Positions 52,058 through 61,470 are shown, counted from the first letter of the stretch. The stretch: DNA of 64,000 nt from Skermania sp. ID1734 (GCF_007489285.1 NZ_VLIY01000008.1:62001-126000); one strand, 5' to 3'. Program-made: numbers and translations. Notes: generated from the sequence alone by a model not told the origin.

Positions 52058-53335
52058 ATGCACGCGATTTTCGAAGAGTTCATCAACGACTGGCGCTGGC
52101 TCCCATACCTGTCGGTCATCGTCATCGCCGGTCTGATCGGCTACCTCACCAAGGTCGTCGCGATCGAGATGATGTTCAAGCCGATCGATTACTTCGGCGT
52201 CCACTTGGGCCCAATCCCGTTGGGTTGGCAGGGCATCATTCCGATGCGCGCGGCCCACATGACCAGTGTGGCCACCAACAAGATCGTCGGTGACCTCCTC
52301 ACTCCGGAGGAGGTGTGGTCGCGGATAAAGCCGGACCGGCTGGTGGAGGAAATTCGGGAGCCGTTGATGACGCAGATCGACGCGATCTCTCAGGAAGTGG
52401 CCGCGACGATGGCGCCGGAGGCATGGGCGAATATGCCGGGGCCGGTAAAGGATCGGCTGCTTGCCCGGATCCGCGAGCGCGCGCCGGAGGCAATCCGCGA
52501 TGTGATGGCCGACGTGGGCAACAACGTCGAGGAGATTCTCGACTTGAAGGCGCTGACCACGCGCAAGTTGGTGTACGACAAGCGGTTGCTGCAGCGGATT
52601 TTCCGTAAGGCCGGCAAGCAGGAGTGGCGGTTCATCCGCGGGTTCGGCGGTTTTGCCGGTCTCGGGATCGGCGTGATCCAGATGGTGCTCTATCTGGTCA
52701 CGCATATACCGCTGATCAACCCGGTCATGGGTGCGCTCAATGGTTTCTTGACAGACTGGTTCTGCATCAAATTTCTGCTGTTCGAGCCGAAGCGGCCCAA
52801 AAAGTATTTCGGCCTCATCACCTGGCAGGGACTGTTTCTGAAATATCAGCAGGAAGTGTCCGAGGAGTTGGCCAACATTGTCGCCGACAAGGTCATTACT
52901 GCCGAGGCGGTGATCGAAACGATCATGCTCGGCCCGAAGTCGGACCGATTCTTTTTGATCGTCGAAAAACACATCGGGAACATGATCGAGGACGAACTCG
53001 GCATGGCGGCGCCCGCGGTCAAGGTGATGGTCGGCCAGGCCAATTTCGACAAGGTCAAGACGTTGATGGCCGAGCGCACCATGGTGAAGTTGCCCAAGGC
53101 GATGCGCGGGGCCGAGGATTACATCGAAGAAACCCTCGACATTCGCAAGACATTCGCCACCCGCCTGGCCGAATTGCCGCCGGAAGAATTCGAAGGGATT
53201 TTGCGTCCGGCCTTCCACCAGGACGAGTGGACACTGATTTCCACCGGCGCCATCCTCGGTGCCGTGGCCGGGCTGTTGCAGGACGTGGTGCTCGAAGTCG
53301 CCGACATCAGTTGCTTGTCGCTGCGTTGCGAATAG
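52058..53335 (+). CDS. DUF445 family membrane protein
   Basis: A 425-residue protein of the DUF445 type. A hydrophobic segment near residues 16-36 (YLSVIVIAGLIGYLTKVVAIEM, shown as IAGLIGYLTKVVAIEM) carries the family motif, repeated as NPVMGALNGFLTDWFCIKFLL near residue 220, quoted here as GALNGFLTDWFCIKFL. Two long helical regions between and after may form coiled coils, and a final hydrophobic stretch lies near 392-412. Function unknown. It is 22 bases downstream of the GMC gene. Confidence 0.85.
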   Translation: MHAIFEEFINDWRWLPYLSVIVIAGLIGYLTKVVAIEMMFKPIDYFGVHLGPIPLGWQGIIPMRAAHMTSVATNKIVGDLLTPEEVWSRIKPDRLVEEIREPLMTQIDAISQEVAATMAPEAWANMPGPVKDRLLARIRERAPEAIRDVMADVGNNVEEILDLKALTTRKLVYDKRLLQRIFRKAGKQEWRFIRGFGGFAGLGIGVIQMVLYLVTHIPLINPVMGALNGFLTDWFCIKFLLFEPKRPKKYFGLITWQGLFLKYQQEVSEELANIVADKVITAEAVIETIMLGPKSDRFFLIVEKHIGNMIEDELGMAAPAVKVMVGQANFDKVKTLMAERTMVKLPKAMRGAEDYIEETLDIRKTFATRLAELPPEEFEGILRPAFHQDEWTLISTGAILGAVAGLLQDVVLEVADISCLSLRCE

Positions 53336-53378
53336 CAGCCGGAGGAATGGCGACGCCGACAATCGAGAGGAACTGACC

Positions 53379-54260
53379 ATGGACCGAGTCAGCGGGCCGC
53401 ATGAATTGCAGCCGGTACCGATCAAGGTGTTCGCCCAAGATATCGTCCGCCGCCTCGGATACACCTCGACCAGGCTGCGATACATGCCTGTCGAAAGCCT
53501 GGAGTTCGCAGGCAGGTTGGTGCCGTTCGGTCTGTTGCGGCGGCCGATCGCGATCACCGAGGAAGTGCTCCGCCAGGTTCTCGACGTCGGCGCGGAAGAT
53601 CGGCCCGAGTCGGAGATCTATCCGGGGGAAAGCCACGGCGACGAGGCCTTCACCGCGCCGCCCGACGCCCATGCCTCGGTCCGCTCGATCGTGCAGGAAC
53701 TCCTCGATCGGTCGATTCGGCAGAGCCCGGGCCAGGCCAAGGAGGCGAACTACAAGCGCTTGTTGCTGCAGCTGGTTCCCGATGAGGCGCGCATTCTGCA
53801 CGGTCTGTCCGATGGCAAGCCGCGGGCGCTGATCAATGTGGGCGTCGGCACGCTCGGCGGGTCAGCCGATCACCTGGTGGGTCATTACTTTTCCTCGGTC
53901 GGTAGCGAAGTGGGGGTGCGCTGTCCCGAGGCGGTGCCCGACTATATCGAGCATCTGTTGGATCTGGGACTGGTCGAGACCGGCCCGGAGGACGAGTCGC
54001 TGCGCGAACAGTACGAGATCCTGCAAACCTATCCAGAAATCGAAGAGGCCGAAGCGGACGCGAAATCCGAGGCGGCCGGAGTGACCAACAAGCTCCGCTT
54101 GAAGGCGACGCAGATCGAGAAACATACGGTCTCGATCAGCCAACGGGGCAAGTCGCTGTGGGACTATGCCCATCCCGACACCCATACCTTCACGATTGCC
54201 GAGCAACGCGGTGAGCCGGAAGTCGACATGAGCCACGACCTGCCGCCCGAACCCGAGTGA
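53379..54260 (+). CDS. DUF4393 (Abi-alpha-like) protein
   Basis: A 293-residue soluble protein with features of the DUF4393/Abi-alpha group: PDEARILHGLSDGKPRA near residue 134 and a predicted helical C-terminus with YEILQTYPEIEEAEADAK. In other bacteria this domain is tied to abortive infection, but that is not shown here. ATG at 53379 with GAGAGG upstream; the in-frame extension overlaps the DUF445 gene. It ends the five-gene operon and converges on GH15. Confidence 0.75.
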   Translation: MDRVSGPHELQPVPIKVFAQDIVRRLGYTSTRLRYMPVESLEFAGRLVPFGLLRRPIAITEEVLRQVLDVGAEDRPESEIYPGESHGDEAFTAPPDAHASVRSIVQELLDRSIRQSPGQAKEANYKRLLLQLVPDEARILHGLSDGKPRALINVGVGTLGGSADHLVGHYFSSVGSEVGVRCPEAVPDYIEHLLDLGLVETGPEDESLREQYEILQTYPEIEEAEADAKSEAAGVTNKLRLKATQIEKHTVSISQRGKSLWDYAHPDTHTFTIAEQRGEPEVDMSHDLPPEPE

Positions 54261-54272
54261 CCGAAGCGACGT

Positions 54273-56063
54273 TCAGGACGCGGTTTCCTTGTCGGCCGGG
54301 TCCAGATCGGCGAGCCGATGCGCCGATTCCAGCATCACCGCATGCACGAAGGCTTGCGGGACGTTGCCGCGCATCTGGCGCTGATCCACGTCGTACTCCT
54401 CGGTGAACAGCCCGGGCGGCCCACACGCGGCGCGGTTGCGCTCGAACAGGCGTAACGCCTCGACATCGTTGCCCTGCTGATGGGTCGCCCACGCCATGAC
54501 GTATCCGCACAGCAGGAAGGCGCCCTCTGCGTCCGACAGCGGCCGCGGGTCTTGCCGGAAGCGGTAAACATAACCGTCCGCGCACAATTCGCGACGAACG
54601 GCGTCCAGGGTGGCCAGTGTCCGCGGATCGTTTTCCGCGACCGCGCCGCGGACCAGTGGGATGAGCAGCGCCGCGTCCACCCGGGTGTCGTCGGGTGCGC
54701 GCTGCCAGCGCCCCGTGCTGTGCAGGCACTCGCTGGACGTGTCGGCGACGATGACATCGGCCAGGTGATTCCAGACCGCGGCTTGTGGTGCCGGTGCGAC
54801 CGCGCCCACCGCGCGCAGCCCGGCCGCGCAATTCAGGCGGGAGTGTGCCCACTTGGCGTTGTCGATTTCCCAAATGCCGGCATCTGGTTCCTGCCAACGC
54901 TTCTCGATGGCCGACACGGTCGCCTCCACGGCGTGCCATTGGACTACATCGAGCCGGTCGAGGCGGGCGCCTTCCGCGAAGAGCAGCAGCGCATCCCCGA
55001 AGACATCGAGTTGGAACTGCTTGTTCACCCAGTTGCCGGTCTTGGGCCGCCCGCCCGGATAGCCCGGCAGCTCGAGGTGCTCCTCGTCGGGCACGGGATC
55101 GCCCGACGTGGTGTAGGCCGGCTTGAGATCAGGTCCGTCGGTGAGGATGCGTTCGGAAACGAACCGCAGCGCATCGTCGAGGAGCGGATGCCCACCGGTA
55201 GCCGCTACGGCGATGCCGGCGTAGCACTGATCGCGGATCCAGGAGAAGCGGTAGTCGTAGTTGCGGTCACGGTGCGCACGTTCGGGAAGGGCCATGGTGG
55301 GAGCGGCCACCATGCCACCACCGAGCTTGGTCAACCCGCGCAGCACGGCGTAGGAGTGCGCCGAGTCACGGTCCGCCAGTGTGTTTCTCATCAGCGGAAC
55401 CGACTTACGCCAGGTGTGGGCGGTGGCCTCCCACGCGGCGACAGGATCGACGGGCGGTTCGGTGAGGGCATGATCGGAAATCTCGAGCACGAGGTCGTGA
55501 TGATCGCCCTCGGCCACGTCGATCTCGACCTGCAACGCTCCGTCATCCTCGATGCGCGCGTCCGCCGCCCCGGACAGCCGGATGTACAACGGCCCCGAGC
55601 GCATCCTCCACACGCCGTTGTTGTTGTGTGGCCTGGTCATTCGGTAACGACCGAAGTCCGCGCGGACGTCCAGCTCAGCCAGGACGTGGGCGTCGCCGTT
55701 GACCGGCATCACCCGCCGCAGAATCACCGCAGTATGCGGATCACCCGGCAGGGCCAACGCTTCCCGCGTCTCGACGATCGCGTCGTCGCTCACCCAGCGG
55801 TTGTGCCAGATGAGTGAGCCATCTTCGTAGCGACCGCCCCACACGAACCGAGATGCGGTGGGACGCAAGACGAAAAAGCCGTCGCCGCCGATGAGCGTCG
55901 AGAAGACACCGGGCGAGTGCCAGTTCGGTGCGCACATCCAGGAGATGTTGCCGGTAGGCCCGACCAGCGCCCCGCGCTCACCGTCGGCGATGAGGGCGTA
56001 CTCCCGCAAGGAATGGGGATGGAAGACCCGGTTGCTGGGTTGTGAGGCCGCGCGCCGGGCCAC
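54273..56063 (-). CDS. Glycoside hydrolase family 15 (glucoamylase/trehalase-like)
   Basis: A 596-residue GH15 enzyme. An N-terminal beta-domain (about 1-225, with PTGNISWMCAPN) precedes the alpha/alpha-barrel, which has the family motif RNYDYRFSWIRDQCYAG near residue 270, GNWVNKQFQLDVFGD and the late QGNDVEALRLFER and MRGNVPQAF. Such mycobacterial enzymes hydrolyse trehalose or alpha-glucans. No signal peptide. The GTG at 56063 has GGAGGTGATG upstream. A second GH15 gene is cut by the window's right end. Confidence 0.88.
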   Translation of the reverse strand: MARRAASQPSNRVFHPHSLREYALIADGERGALVGPTGNISWMCAPNWHSPGVFSTLIGGDGFFVLRPTASRFVWGGRYEDGSLIWHNRWVSDDAIVETREALALPGDPHTAVILRRVMPVNGDAHVLAELDVRADFGRYRMTRPHNNNGVWRMRSGPLYIRLSGAADARIEDDGALQVEIDVAEGDHHDLVLEISDHALTEPPVDPVAAWEATAHTWRKSVPLMRNTLADRDSAHSYAVLRGLTKLGGGMVAAPTMALPERAHRDRNYDYRFSWIRDQCYAGIAVAATGGHPLLDDALRFVSERILTDGPDLKPAYTTSGDPVPDEEHLELPGYPGGRPKTGNWVNKQFQLDVFGDALLLFAEGARLDRLDVVQWHAVEATVSAIEKRWQEPDAGIWEIDNAKWAHSRLNCAAGLRAVGAVAPAPQAAVWNHLADVIVADTSSECLHSTGRWQRAPDDTRVDAALLIPLVRGAVAENDPRTLATLDAVRRELCADGYVYRFRQDPRPLSDAEGAFLLCGYVMAWATHQQGNDVEALRLFERNRAACGPPGLFTEEYDVDQRQMRGNVPQAFVHAVMLESAHRLADLDPADKETAS

Positions 56064-56127
56064 TCGACATCACCTCCGCAGAATCGTCATTTCGGTTTTG
56101 TATACGCCCCTACATGTTTCGCTCGCA

Positions 56128-56283
56128 TCAGTAATAATGCCGTCGGCCGCCGACAGCGTGGCCGAGGTAGCCGAGCAGCCAGAGGATGGCGCCGATGACC
56201 AAGATGATGATCCCGATCGTCCACAAGATCGAGATCTTGAAGAGGAAGCCTAAGATGAGCAAGATGATGCCGAGGACAATCAT
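56128..56283 (-). CDS. 51-residue hydrophobic membrane peptide (DUF6131-like)
   Basis: The frame encodes 51 residues: two hydrophobic segments (IVLGIILLILGFL and WTIGIIILVIGAILWLLG) joined by FKISIL, ending in GGRRHYY. This layout is that of the small actinobacterial DUF6131 membrane proteins. It is below common ORF-length cut-offs. ATG start with AGGAGTCCCC directly ahead. It lies between gadB and GH15 on the same strand and has its own SigF-like promoter. Confidence 0.85.
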   Translation of the reverse strand: MIVLGIILLILGFLFKISILWTIGIIILVIGAILWLLGYLGHAVGGRRHYY

Positions 56284-56328
56284 GGGGACTCCTTAGTCCG
56301 GTCCGCGCGGGCGCCCCGCGTAACCCTA

Positions 56329-56354
56329 ATTCCCAAATCGCCTCAGTGATAAAC
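56329..56354 (-). promoter_or_regulatory. SigF-like promoter of the DUF6131 gene
   Basis: On the minus strand GTTT (56354-56351), 16 bases, GGGAAT (56334-56329). The -35 and spacing fit SigF; the -10 has A in place of T at the fourth base. The start codon is 46 bases downstream. Confidence 0.45.
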
Positions 56355-56375
56355 GCCACAATTGGGCGATACGGC

Positions 56376-57785
56376 TCACCCGCTGCGCTTGCTGTGCGAG
56401 TCGGTGCCGTGCGCGAAGGATGCGGATTCCGTGCCGCGCTGGGGGCTGGACTGGCGTTGCAGGCGGGGGAGGGCGCGCTCGAGATCGTTGATGAGCAGGT
56501 CCGCCATATCGTGTGAAAATCCGTTGCGCACCACGATTCTCAAAACCGACAAGTCTTCCCGGTTCTTCGGGAAGCTGTACGCCGGTACCAGCCATCCGTC
56601 TTCCCGCAGCGCCGCCGAGACGTCGTACACGGAGTAGCCGGTTTCGGCATCCTCGAGCGCGCACGCGAACACCGGGAGCTGGGTGCCGTCGGTGAGCAAC
56701 CGGAACGGGCCCAGTTCTTTGATGCGCCGGGCCAGGTCGGAGGCGACCTCCCGGCTGTACTGCTGGACGCGCTCGTAGCCGGCCCGACCGAGTCGGACGA
56801 AGTTGTAGTACTGGGCAGCCACCTGGGCGCCGGGCCGGGAGAAGTTGAGCGCAAAGGTGGGCATCTCGCCGCCGAGGTAGTTGACCTTGAATACCAGTTC
56901 TTCTGGGAGCGCACTCTTGTTGCGCCACACCACCCAGCCCACGCCGGGATAGACCAATCCGTACTTGTGTCCGGAGGTATTGATCGACGCGACCCGAGGC
57001 AGCCGGAAGTCCCAGACGAGGTCGCGGTCGAGGAAAGGCGCGATCATCGCGCCGGAGGCGCCGTCGACATGCACCGGAATGTCCCAGCCGTGGTCCTGTT
57101 GCAATTGGTCCAGCGCCGCGCAGATCTCGGCGACGGGCTCGTAGCTGCCGTCGAAGGTGCTGCCCATGATGGCGACCACGCCGATCGTGTTTTCGTCGCA
57201 GTATTTGACGGCTTCCTCCGCCGTCAAGTGGAACCGCTCACCGTCCATCGGCACCAGCCGTGGTTCCACCTCGAAATAGTTGGCGAACTTGTCCCAGCAC
57301 ACCTGAACGTTGATGCCCATCACGATGTTCGGCCGAGACCCATTCGGATTGTTTTGCTGCCAACGGCGTTTGAGAGCGAGCCCGGCCAGCATGCAGGCCT
57401 CGCTCGACCCGGTGGTCGAGCAACCGGCCGGATCGTCGGGATCCTCGGCGTGCCACAGGTCGGCGAGAATGCGCACGCACCGTTGTTCGAGATCGGCGGT
57501 GCGCGGGTACTCGTCCTTGTCGATCATGTTCTTGTCGAAGCATTCGGTCATGAGCGTCCGCGCTTGCGGCGACATCCAGGTGGTGACGAACGTGGCCAGG
57601 TTCAACCGCGCGTTCCCGTCGAGCATCAACTCGTCGTGCACCAATTGGTAGGCGACCTCAGGGGCCAGTTCGGATTCTGGAAGTCGGTTGCGCGGCACGT
57701 TTCCTGGCTCGCGGGCGAAGATCGGGTTGAGCGACAGGTCGGTGCGGTCGACGGAGTCGGTGTGCGTGTGATGCGGCAAGGGCAT
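56376..57785 (-). CDS. gadB: Glutamate decarboxylase
   Basis: A 469-residue PLP-dependent group II decarboxylase converting glutamate to GABA and CO2 while consuming a proton. The PLP lysine is in NTSGHKYGLVYPG near residue 274, with VHVDGASGAM and TTGSSEACMLAGL as cofactor-contact motifs. The C-terminal tail of about 25 residues is polar. It starts 9 bases after the amidotransferase gene, so the two are likely co-transcribed. No GABA antiporter lies in the window. Confidence 0.95.
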   Translation of the reverse strand: MPLPHHTHTDSVDRTDLSLNPIFAREPGNVPRNRLPESELAPEVAYQLVHDELMLDGNARLNLATFVTTWMSPQARTLMTECFDKNMIDKDEYPRTADLEQRCVRILADLWHAEDPDDPAGCSTTGSSEACMLAGLALKRRWQQNNPNGSRPNIVMGINVQVCWDKFANYFEVEPRLVPMDGERFHLTAEEAVKYCDENTIGVVAIMGSTFDGSYEPVAEICAALDQLQQDHGWDIPVHVDGASGAMIAPFLDRDLVWDFRLPRVASINTSGHKYGLVYPGVGWVVWRNKSALPEELVFKVNYLGGEMPTFALNFSRPGAQVAAQYYNFVRLGRAGYERVQQYSREVASDLARRIKELGPFRLLTDGTQLPVFACALEDAETGYSVYDVSAALREDGWLVPAYSFPKNREDLSVLRIVVRNGFSHDMADLLINDLERALPRLQRQSSPQRGTESASFAHGTDSHSKRSG

Positions 57786-57794
57786 GGTCCGTCC

Positions 57795-58679
57795 TCAGGT
57801 GTGTGCGGATCGCTGGTTTCTTTGTGATGCAGCGGCTTTTTCGCCGAGCTGGTCGAGCGTCAGCAGGTGTGCCGGCGGTCGGTCGAGAATCACCCTCGAC
57901 GTGACATTCAACTGGCCGTCGACGTGCAGTAACTCACCGGATTGCAAAGGGCGCCAACGAGGGTCTTCGTCCATTTGCTCGCTCGCGACCACCACGGCCG
58001 GATGGCGGGCCAGTTCGGCGCTGCGGGTGCGGACAGTACCGGCGGGGCTGGCCTGGTCGAGATGACGGCCGCCGCGCACCCCACCTGCCGCCCGCTCGAG
58101 CACGTTCAACTCGTGCGTGTCCGGATAGCGTAAGGCCCAGAGGTCGGTCGACGTAGTCAGCACCAGGTTGACCGCGAACACGGGCAGGTTCTCCGAAATC
58201 CATTGCACTGCATCGGCAATGCCCGCCCCCACGTCGCCGTCATGGCGGTCGGTGCGCTGGGTGATCAGCGCGAAGACCCGCTCGGAATCGGTGTCGCCGT
58301 CGACCAGGCTGCGGTAGTCACCGAGCTCGGCGTCGAGCCGGTCGAGCCCCTCCACCACGCCGTTGTGGGCGAACAACCGGCCGTGCTGGCAGAACGGATG
58401 AGTGTTGCGCGGGTTCAGCCCGCCGGTCGACGCGTAGCGAACATGGGCGATGAAGGTGGTCGACTCGCGCTCCTTGGCTTCGCGCGCGAACCGCATGTCC
58501 TGGTAGGCCGCGATCGGTTGCTTTTCCACCCGCGGGGACCCGTCGGGCGCGAAGGTGCCCAACCCGGTGCCGTCGGGTTCACGACGGCTTTGCTCGGCCA
58601 GGCTGTCCGGTGCTTCCAATAACCAAAATGTGGCATGGACCCGCTGCGGTGCCGCGGACATACCGAAGAGCCGACACAT
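57795..58679 (-). CDS. Class II glutamine amidotransferase (EgtC/YafJ-like)
   Basis: A 294-residue Ntn-type hydrolase. The catalytic Cys2 follows the initiator (MCRLFGMSA), and HVRYASTGG and NTHPFCQHGRLFAHNG complete the glutamine amidotransferase type 2 site. It would release ammonia or hydrolyse gamma-glutamyl compounds; EgtC of ergothioneine synthesis is a relative, but no other egt gene is nearby. It lies upstream of gadB by 9 bases and downstream of GT9 by 29, all on the minus strand. Confidence 0.87.
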   Translation of the reverse strand: MCRLFGMSAAPQRVHATFWLLEAPDSLAEQSRREPDGTGLGTFAPDGSPRVEKQPIAAYQDMRFAREAKERESTTFIAHVRYASTGGLNPRNTHPFCQHGRLFAHNGVVEGLDRLDAELGDYRSLVDGDTDSERVFALITQRTDRHDGDVGAGIADAVQWISENLPVFAVNLVLTTSTDLWALRYPDTHELNVLERAAGGVRGGRHLDQASPAGTVRTRSAELARHPAVVVASEQMDEDPRWRPLQSGELLHVDGQLNVTSRVILDRPPAHLLTLDQLGEKAAASQRNQRSAHT

Positions 58680-58708
58680 GCTGCAGGCTTACCACAATTG
58701 CCCGCAAA

Positions 58709-59863
58709 CTATCCGTGACCGGTCAGCAACTCGGTCGCGTCCCGGTATACGTCGACTGGGTCGATGTCGGATACGAAGGACGCGCTGTGCGAGCACGGTT
58801 GCGCGGCGTCGGGATCGGCGCATGTCCCGCAAACCGGACAGTCTGTGCGCCAACTGATCCGCGCCCGGTCCACAAACCTTCCCAGCGGGCCGACGGTGAG
58901 CATGTTGACGATCCAGAAGATGCCGACCGTGGGCGTGCCGAACGCGCGGGCCACATGGCGCGGCCCGCTGTCATTGGCCAGTACCACCGCGGCCGCCGCG
59001 AGGGCTCCGCACATCCCGGCGTAGCCAAGACCGGTGAAACCGCGAATGTAGCCGCGCAGCACCGCGGGAAGCAGATCGCCGGTGCGGTTGACGACCTCGT
59101 CGACGAGTGGTTGCTCAGTCGGCGCGCCGATCACGGCCACCCGGTAACCGTCGCGTACCAACCGGCTTGCGACGTCGGCAAAACACTGCGGCGGCCACCG
59201 CCGGCGCGGGTCGCGGGCGCCGGGGTGCAGTACTACCAGTTTCTCTTCGCACCAACGCAGTACGGGCTGCGCCTCGTCATAGTCGTTCGGTGCCAGCCAC
59301 ATTCGTGGCTGCAGCCGCACCGGCGGCGCACCGGCCAGGCCCGCTACCTCCAGCCAGCGCAGCACCTCATGCTGATCGCGTCGGTAAGCCAGCCAGCGGG
59401 TGAGCGCTTCCGCGTCGGGGGTCTTGGTGCCGACCGTGTAGACCGGGTTCATTCGGTTGAGAAAACGGTTGGACCATCTACCGCCGCCGTGCACTTGCAC
59501 GCCCAGATCGATGGGCTCGGTGGGCAGTTGGCTGCGTGGAACGTCATCGGGAATCGTCTGGCCCGGGGGTTCGTAGACGCCGCGGGCCGCAGGCAGCCCG
59601 ACCACCCGGTGCACCGGTCGCATTCGGCCGCGAAACAGCGCGACGGTCCCCGGTTCGCACATCAGCGTGATCTGCGCGCCAGGGTAGGCGGCCGCCAGCG
59701 CAGCCAGCGCCGGCTCGGCGGAAAGCACGTCGCCGATGCCGCCACCGCGCACGACGGTGATCGCCCCGACGTCGGGGAATTTGTCGCAGACCGGCCCGAT
59801 TGCGCAGGCGTCGGTGTCGAAGAGGGTCACGGTGTGGCGTATTGCCGCGAGTGCTTTCGCCAA
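58709..59863 (-). CDS. Glycosyltransferase family 9, second locus
   Basis: A GT-B enzyme of up to 384 residues in the heptosyltransferase family. TVVRGGGIGDVLSAEPALAAL marks the N-terminal fold, quoted here as VVRGGGIGDVLSAEPAL; VVLHPGARDPRRRWPP and ANDSGPRHVARAFGTP mark the donor half. The C-terminus has CPVCGTCADPDAAQPC, possibly a metal site. The start is uncertain: TTG at 59863 is the outer limit and GTG at 59830 is possible; neither has a clear ribosome site. It is divergent from a second hldE, so the two probably act together. Confidence 0.83.
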   Translation of the reverse strand: MAKALAAIRHTVTLFDTDACAIGPVCDKFPDVGAITVVRGGGIGDVLSAEPALAALAAAYPGAQITLMCEPGTVALFRGRMRPVHRVVGLPAARGVYEPPGQTIPDDVPRSQLPTEPIDLGVQVHGGGRWSNRFLNRMNPVYTVGTKTPDAEALTRWLAYRRDQHEVLRWLEVAGLAGAPPVRLQPRMWLAPNDYDEAQPVLRWCEEKLVVLHPGARDPRRRWPPQCFADVASRLVRDGYRVAVIGAPTEQPLVDEVVNRTGDLLPAVLRGYIRGFTGLGYAGMCGALAAAAVVLANDSGPRHVARAFGTPTVGIFWIVNMLTVGPLGRFVDRARISWRTDCPVCGTCADPDAAQPCSHSASFVSDIDPVDVYRDATELLTGHG

Positions 59864-59922
59864 ACTCGTTTGCCGCGCCGCTCAACGGGAAGTGCTCGTC
59901 GGAAAGCGACACAAAGAAGGTG

Positions 59923-61470
59923 ATGAATGTGGGCGGCGGCGCGGACGAGATCTCGCTGAGTGGCCAACGAGTTGCCGAGGTGCTGGCAGCGGCGGTGCAC
60001 GTGGTGGTGGTCGGCGACGTGGTCCTCGACGAATGGATTTCCGGCGGCTGTGACCGGCTGTGCCGCGAAGGGCCGGCGCCGGTGCTTGACGTCACCAGTC
60101 GCACGGTGGCCGCGGGAGCTGCCGCGAACACTGCCGCCAATCTGGCAGCACTCGGTGCTGGAACGTCGATCGTGACCGCGGTAGGTGCCGATGGCGCCGG
60201 GGAAAGACTGCTCGCGGTGCTGGGCCAGCACGGCGTTGATTGCCGCCACGTGCTCCGGTTGCCGACCGCGACGACGCCCACCAAGTCGCGGGTGCTGTCC
60301 GACGGGCGGTTGCTGGTTCGGATCGACGAGGGCGCGCCGCAGCGGGCGGTGCCGGAGGTCGAGCTGCTCGAGCGCCTGCGGGCGGCGGTCACTGGGCAGC
60401 GCTGCGATGCCGTGCTCGTATGTGACTACGGCCTTTCCGTCGTGAGTCCGGCGCTCCGCGCGGAGATCGCCCGGCTGCGGCCCCGGATCGGACTGTTGGC
60501 CGTCGATGCGCATGACCTGCGGCCGTGGTCGTCGGCCTGCCCAGACGTGGTGCTGCCCAATGCCGCCGAGGCCGCGGCGTTGCTCGGTGTACGAGCAGCG
60601 CAGGAAGATTCGGGGCGCGCCGCGCAGTTCGACCAGCGGCGCCGCGAGTTGCTGGACGTCACCGGCGCCACTACTGCCGTGGTGACGCTCGACCGCGACG
60701 GCGCCATCGTGCTGAGCGGGGACGAGCCGATCCATCAGACCTGGGCGCGCCCGGCGCCCAACGAACACGCGGCGGGTGCGGGAGATACCTTCGCCGCGGC
60801 GAGCACCATCGCGGCCGCGGCTGGTCTGAGCTGGCCGGCCGCTGCTGAGATCGGACAGCTCGCGGCCGACGTGGTCACCCACCGGCCGGGGACGGCGGTC
60901 TGCACGCAAGCTGAGCTGCTGCAACGACTTTCTGGCCAGGACGAGCGGGTGGTCGGCATCGATGAGCTGGTCGAGACGGTTGCGCAGCACCGCCGGCTCG
61001 GGCACCGAATCGTGTTCACCAACGGCTGCTTCGACGTGCTGCACCGGGGACACGTGGCCTACCTCAACGAGGCGAAATCCATTGGCGACGTGCTCATTGT
61101 CGCGGTGAACGACGATGCGAGCGTGCGCGCGCTGAAGGGCGCGGATCGACCGGTCAATCCGGTCGCCGACCGGGCAGCGGTGCTCGCTGCGATCAGCTGC
61201 ATCGATTACGTGACAGTGTTCGGCGGCGATACGCCCGCAGACGTGATCCGCGCACTCCAGCCAGACATTTACGTGAAGGGTGGCGACTATCGGCCCGAAA
61301 TGCTCAGCGAGACAGCCATAGTGCGCAGCTACGGGGGACAGGTGCGGATGCTCAGTTACGTACCGGACCGGTCGACGTCCACGCTGATCAAACGGATCAG
61401 GTCGCAGCGCGAACCCGCAGTGGCAGCCCGAAATGTGGGTACAGATCCGGCGGGGTATGGAACCGGGTGA
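59923..61470 (+). CDS. hldE: Bifunctional HldE, second copy
   Basis: A 515-residue protein with PfkB kinase (VVVVGDVVLDEWISGGCDRL, shown as GDVVLDEWISGG; catalytic Asp in HAAGAGDTF) and HxGH nucleotidyltransferase (TNGCFDVLHRGHVAYL, then YVKGGDY). It differs from the copy at 27110-28516 in having an N-terminal extension and a longer linker. It should make ADP-heptose or a related activated heptose. ATG at 59923 or GTG at 59929, both downstream of AAAGAAGG. A weak SigF-like sequence (GTTT, 15 bases, GGGAAG) lies at 59868-59892. Its 3' end overlaps the sigma-factor gene by 74 bases. Confidence 0.88.
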   Translation: MNVGGGADEISLSGQRVAEVLAAAVHVVVVGDVVLDEWISGGCDRLCREGPAPVLDVTSRTVAAGAAANTAANLAALGAGTSIVTAVGADGAGERLLAVLGQHGVDCRHVLRLPTATTPTKSRVLSDGRLLVRIDEGAPQRAVPEVELLERLRAAVTGQRCDAVLVCDYGLSVVSPALRAEIARLRPRIGLLAVDAHDLRPWSSACPDVVLPNAAEAAALLGVRAAQEDSGRAAQFDQRRRELLDVTGATTAVVTLDRDGAIVLSGDEPIHQTWARPAPNEHAAGAGDTFAAASTIAAAAGLSWPAAAEIGQLAADVVTHRPGTAVCTQAELLQRLSGQDERVVGIDELVETVAQHRRLGHRIVFTNGCFDVLHRGHVAYLNEAKSIGDVLIVAVNDDASVRALKGADRPVNPVADRAAVLAAISCIDYVTVFGGDTPADVIRALQPDIYVKGGDYRPEMLSETAIVRSYGGQVRMLSYVPDRSTSTLIKRIRSQREPAVAARNVGTDPAGYGTG

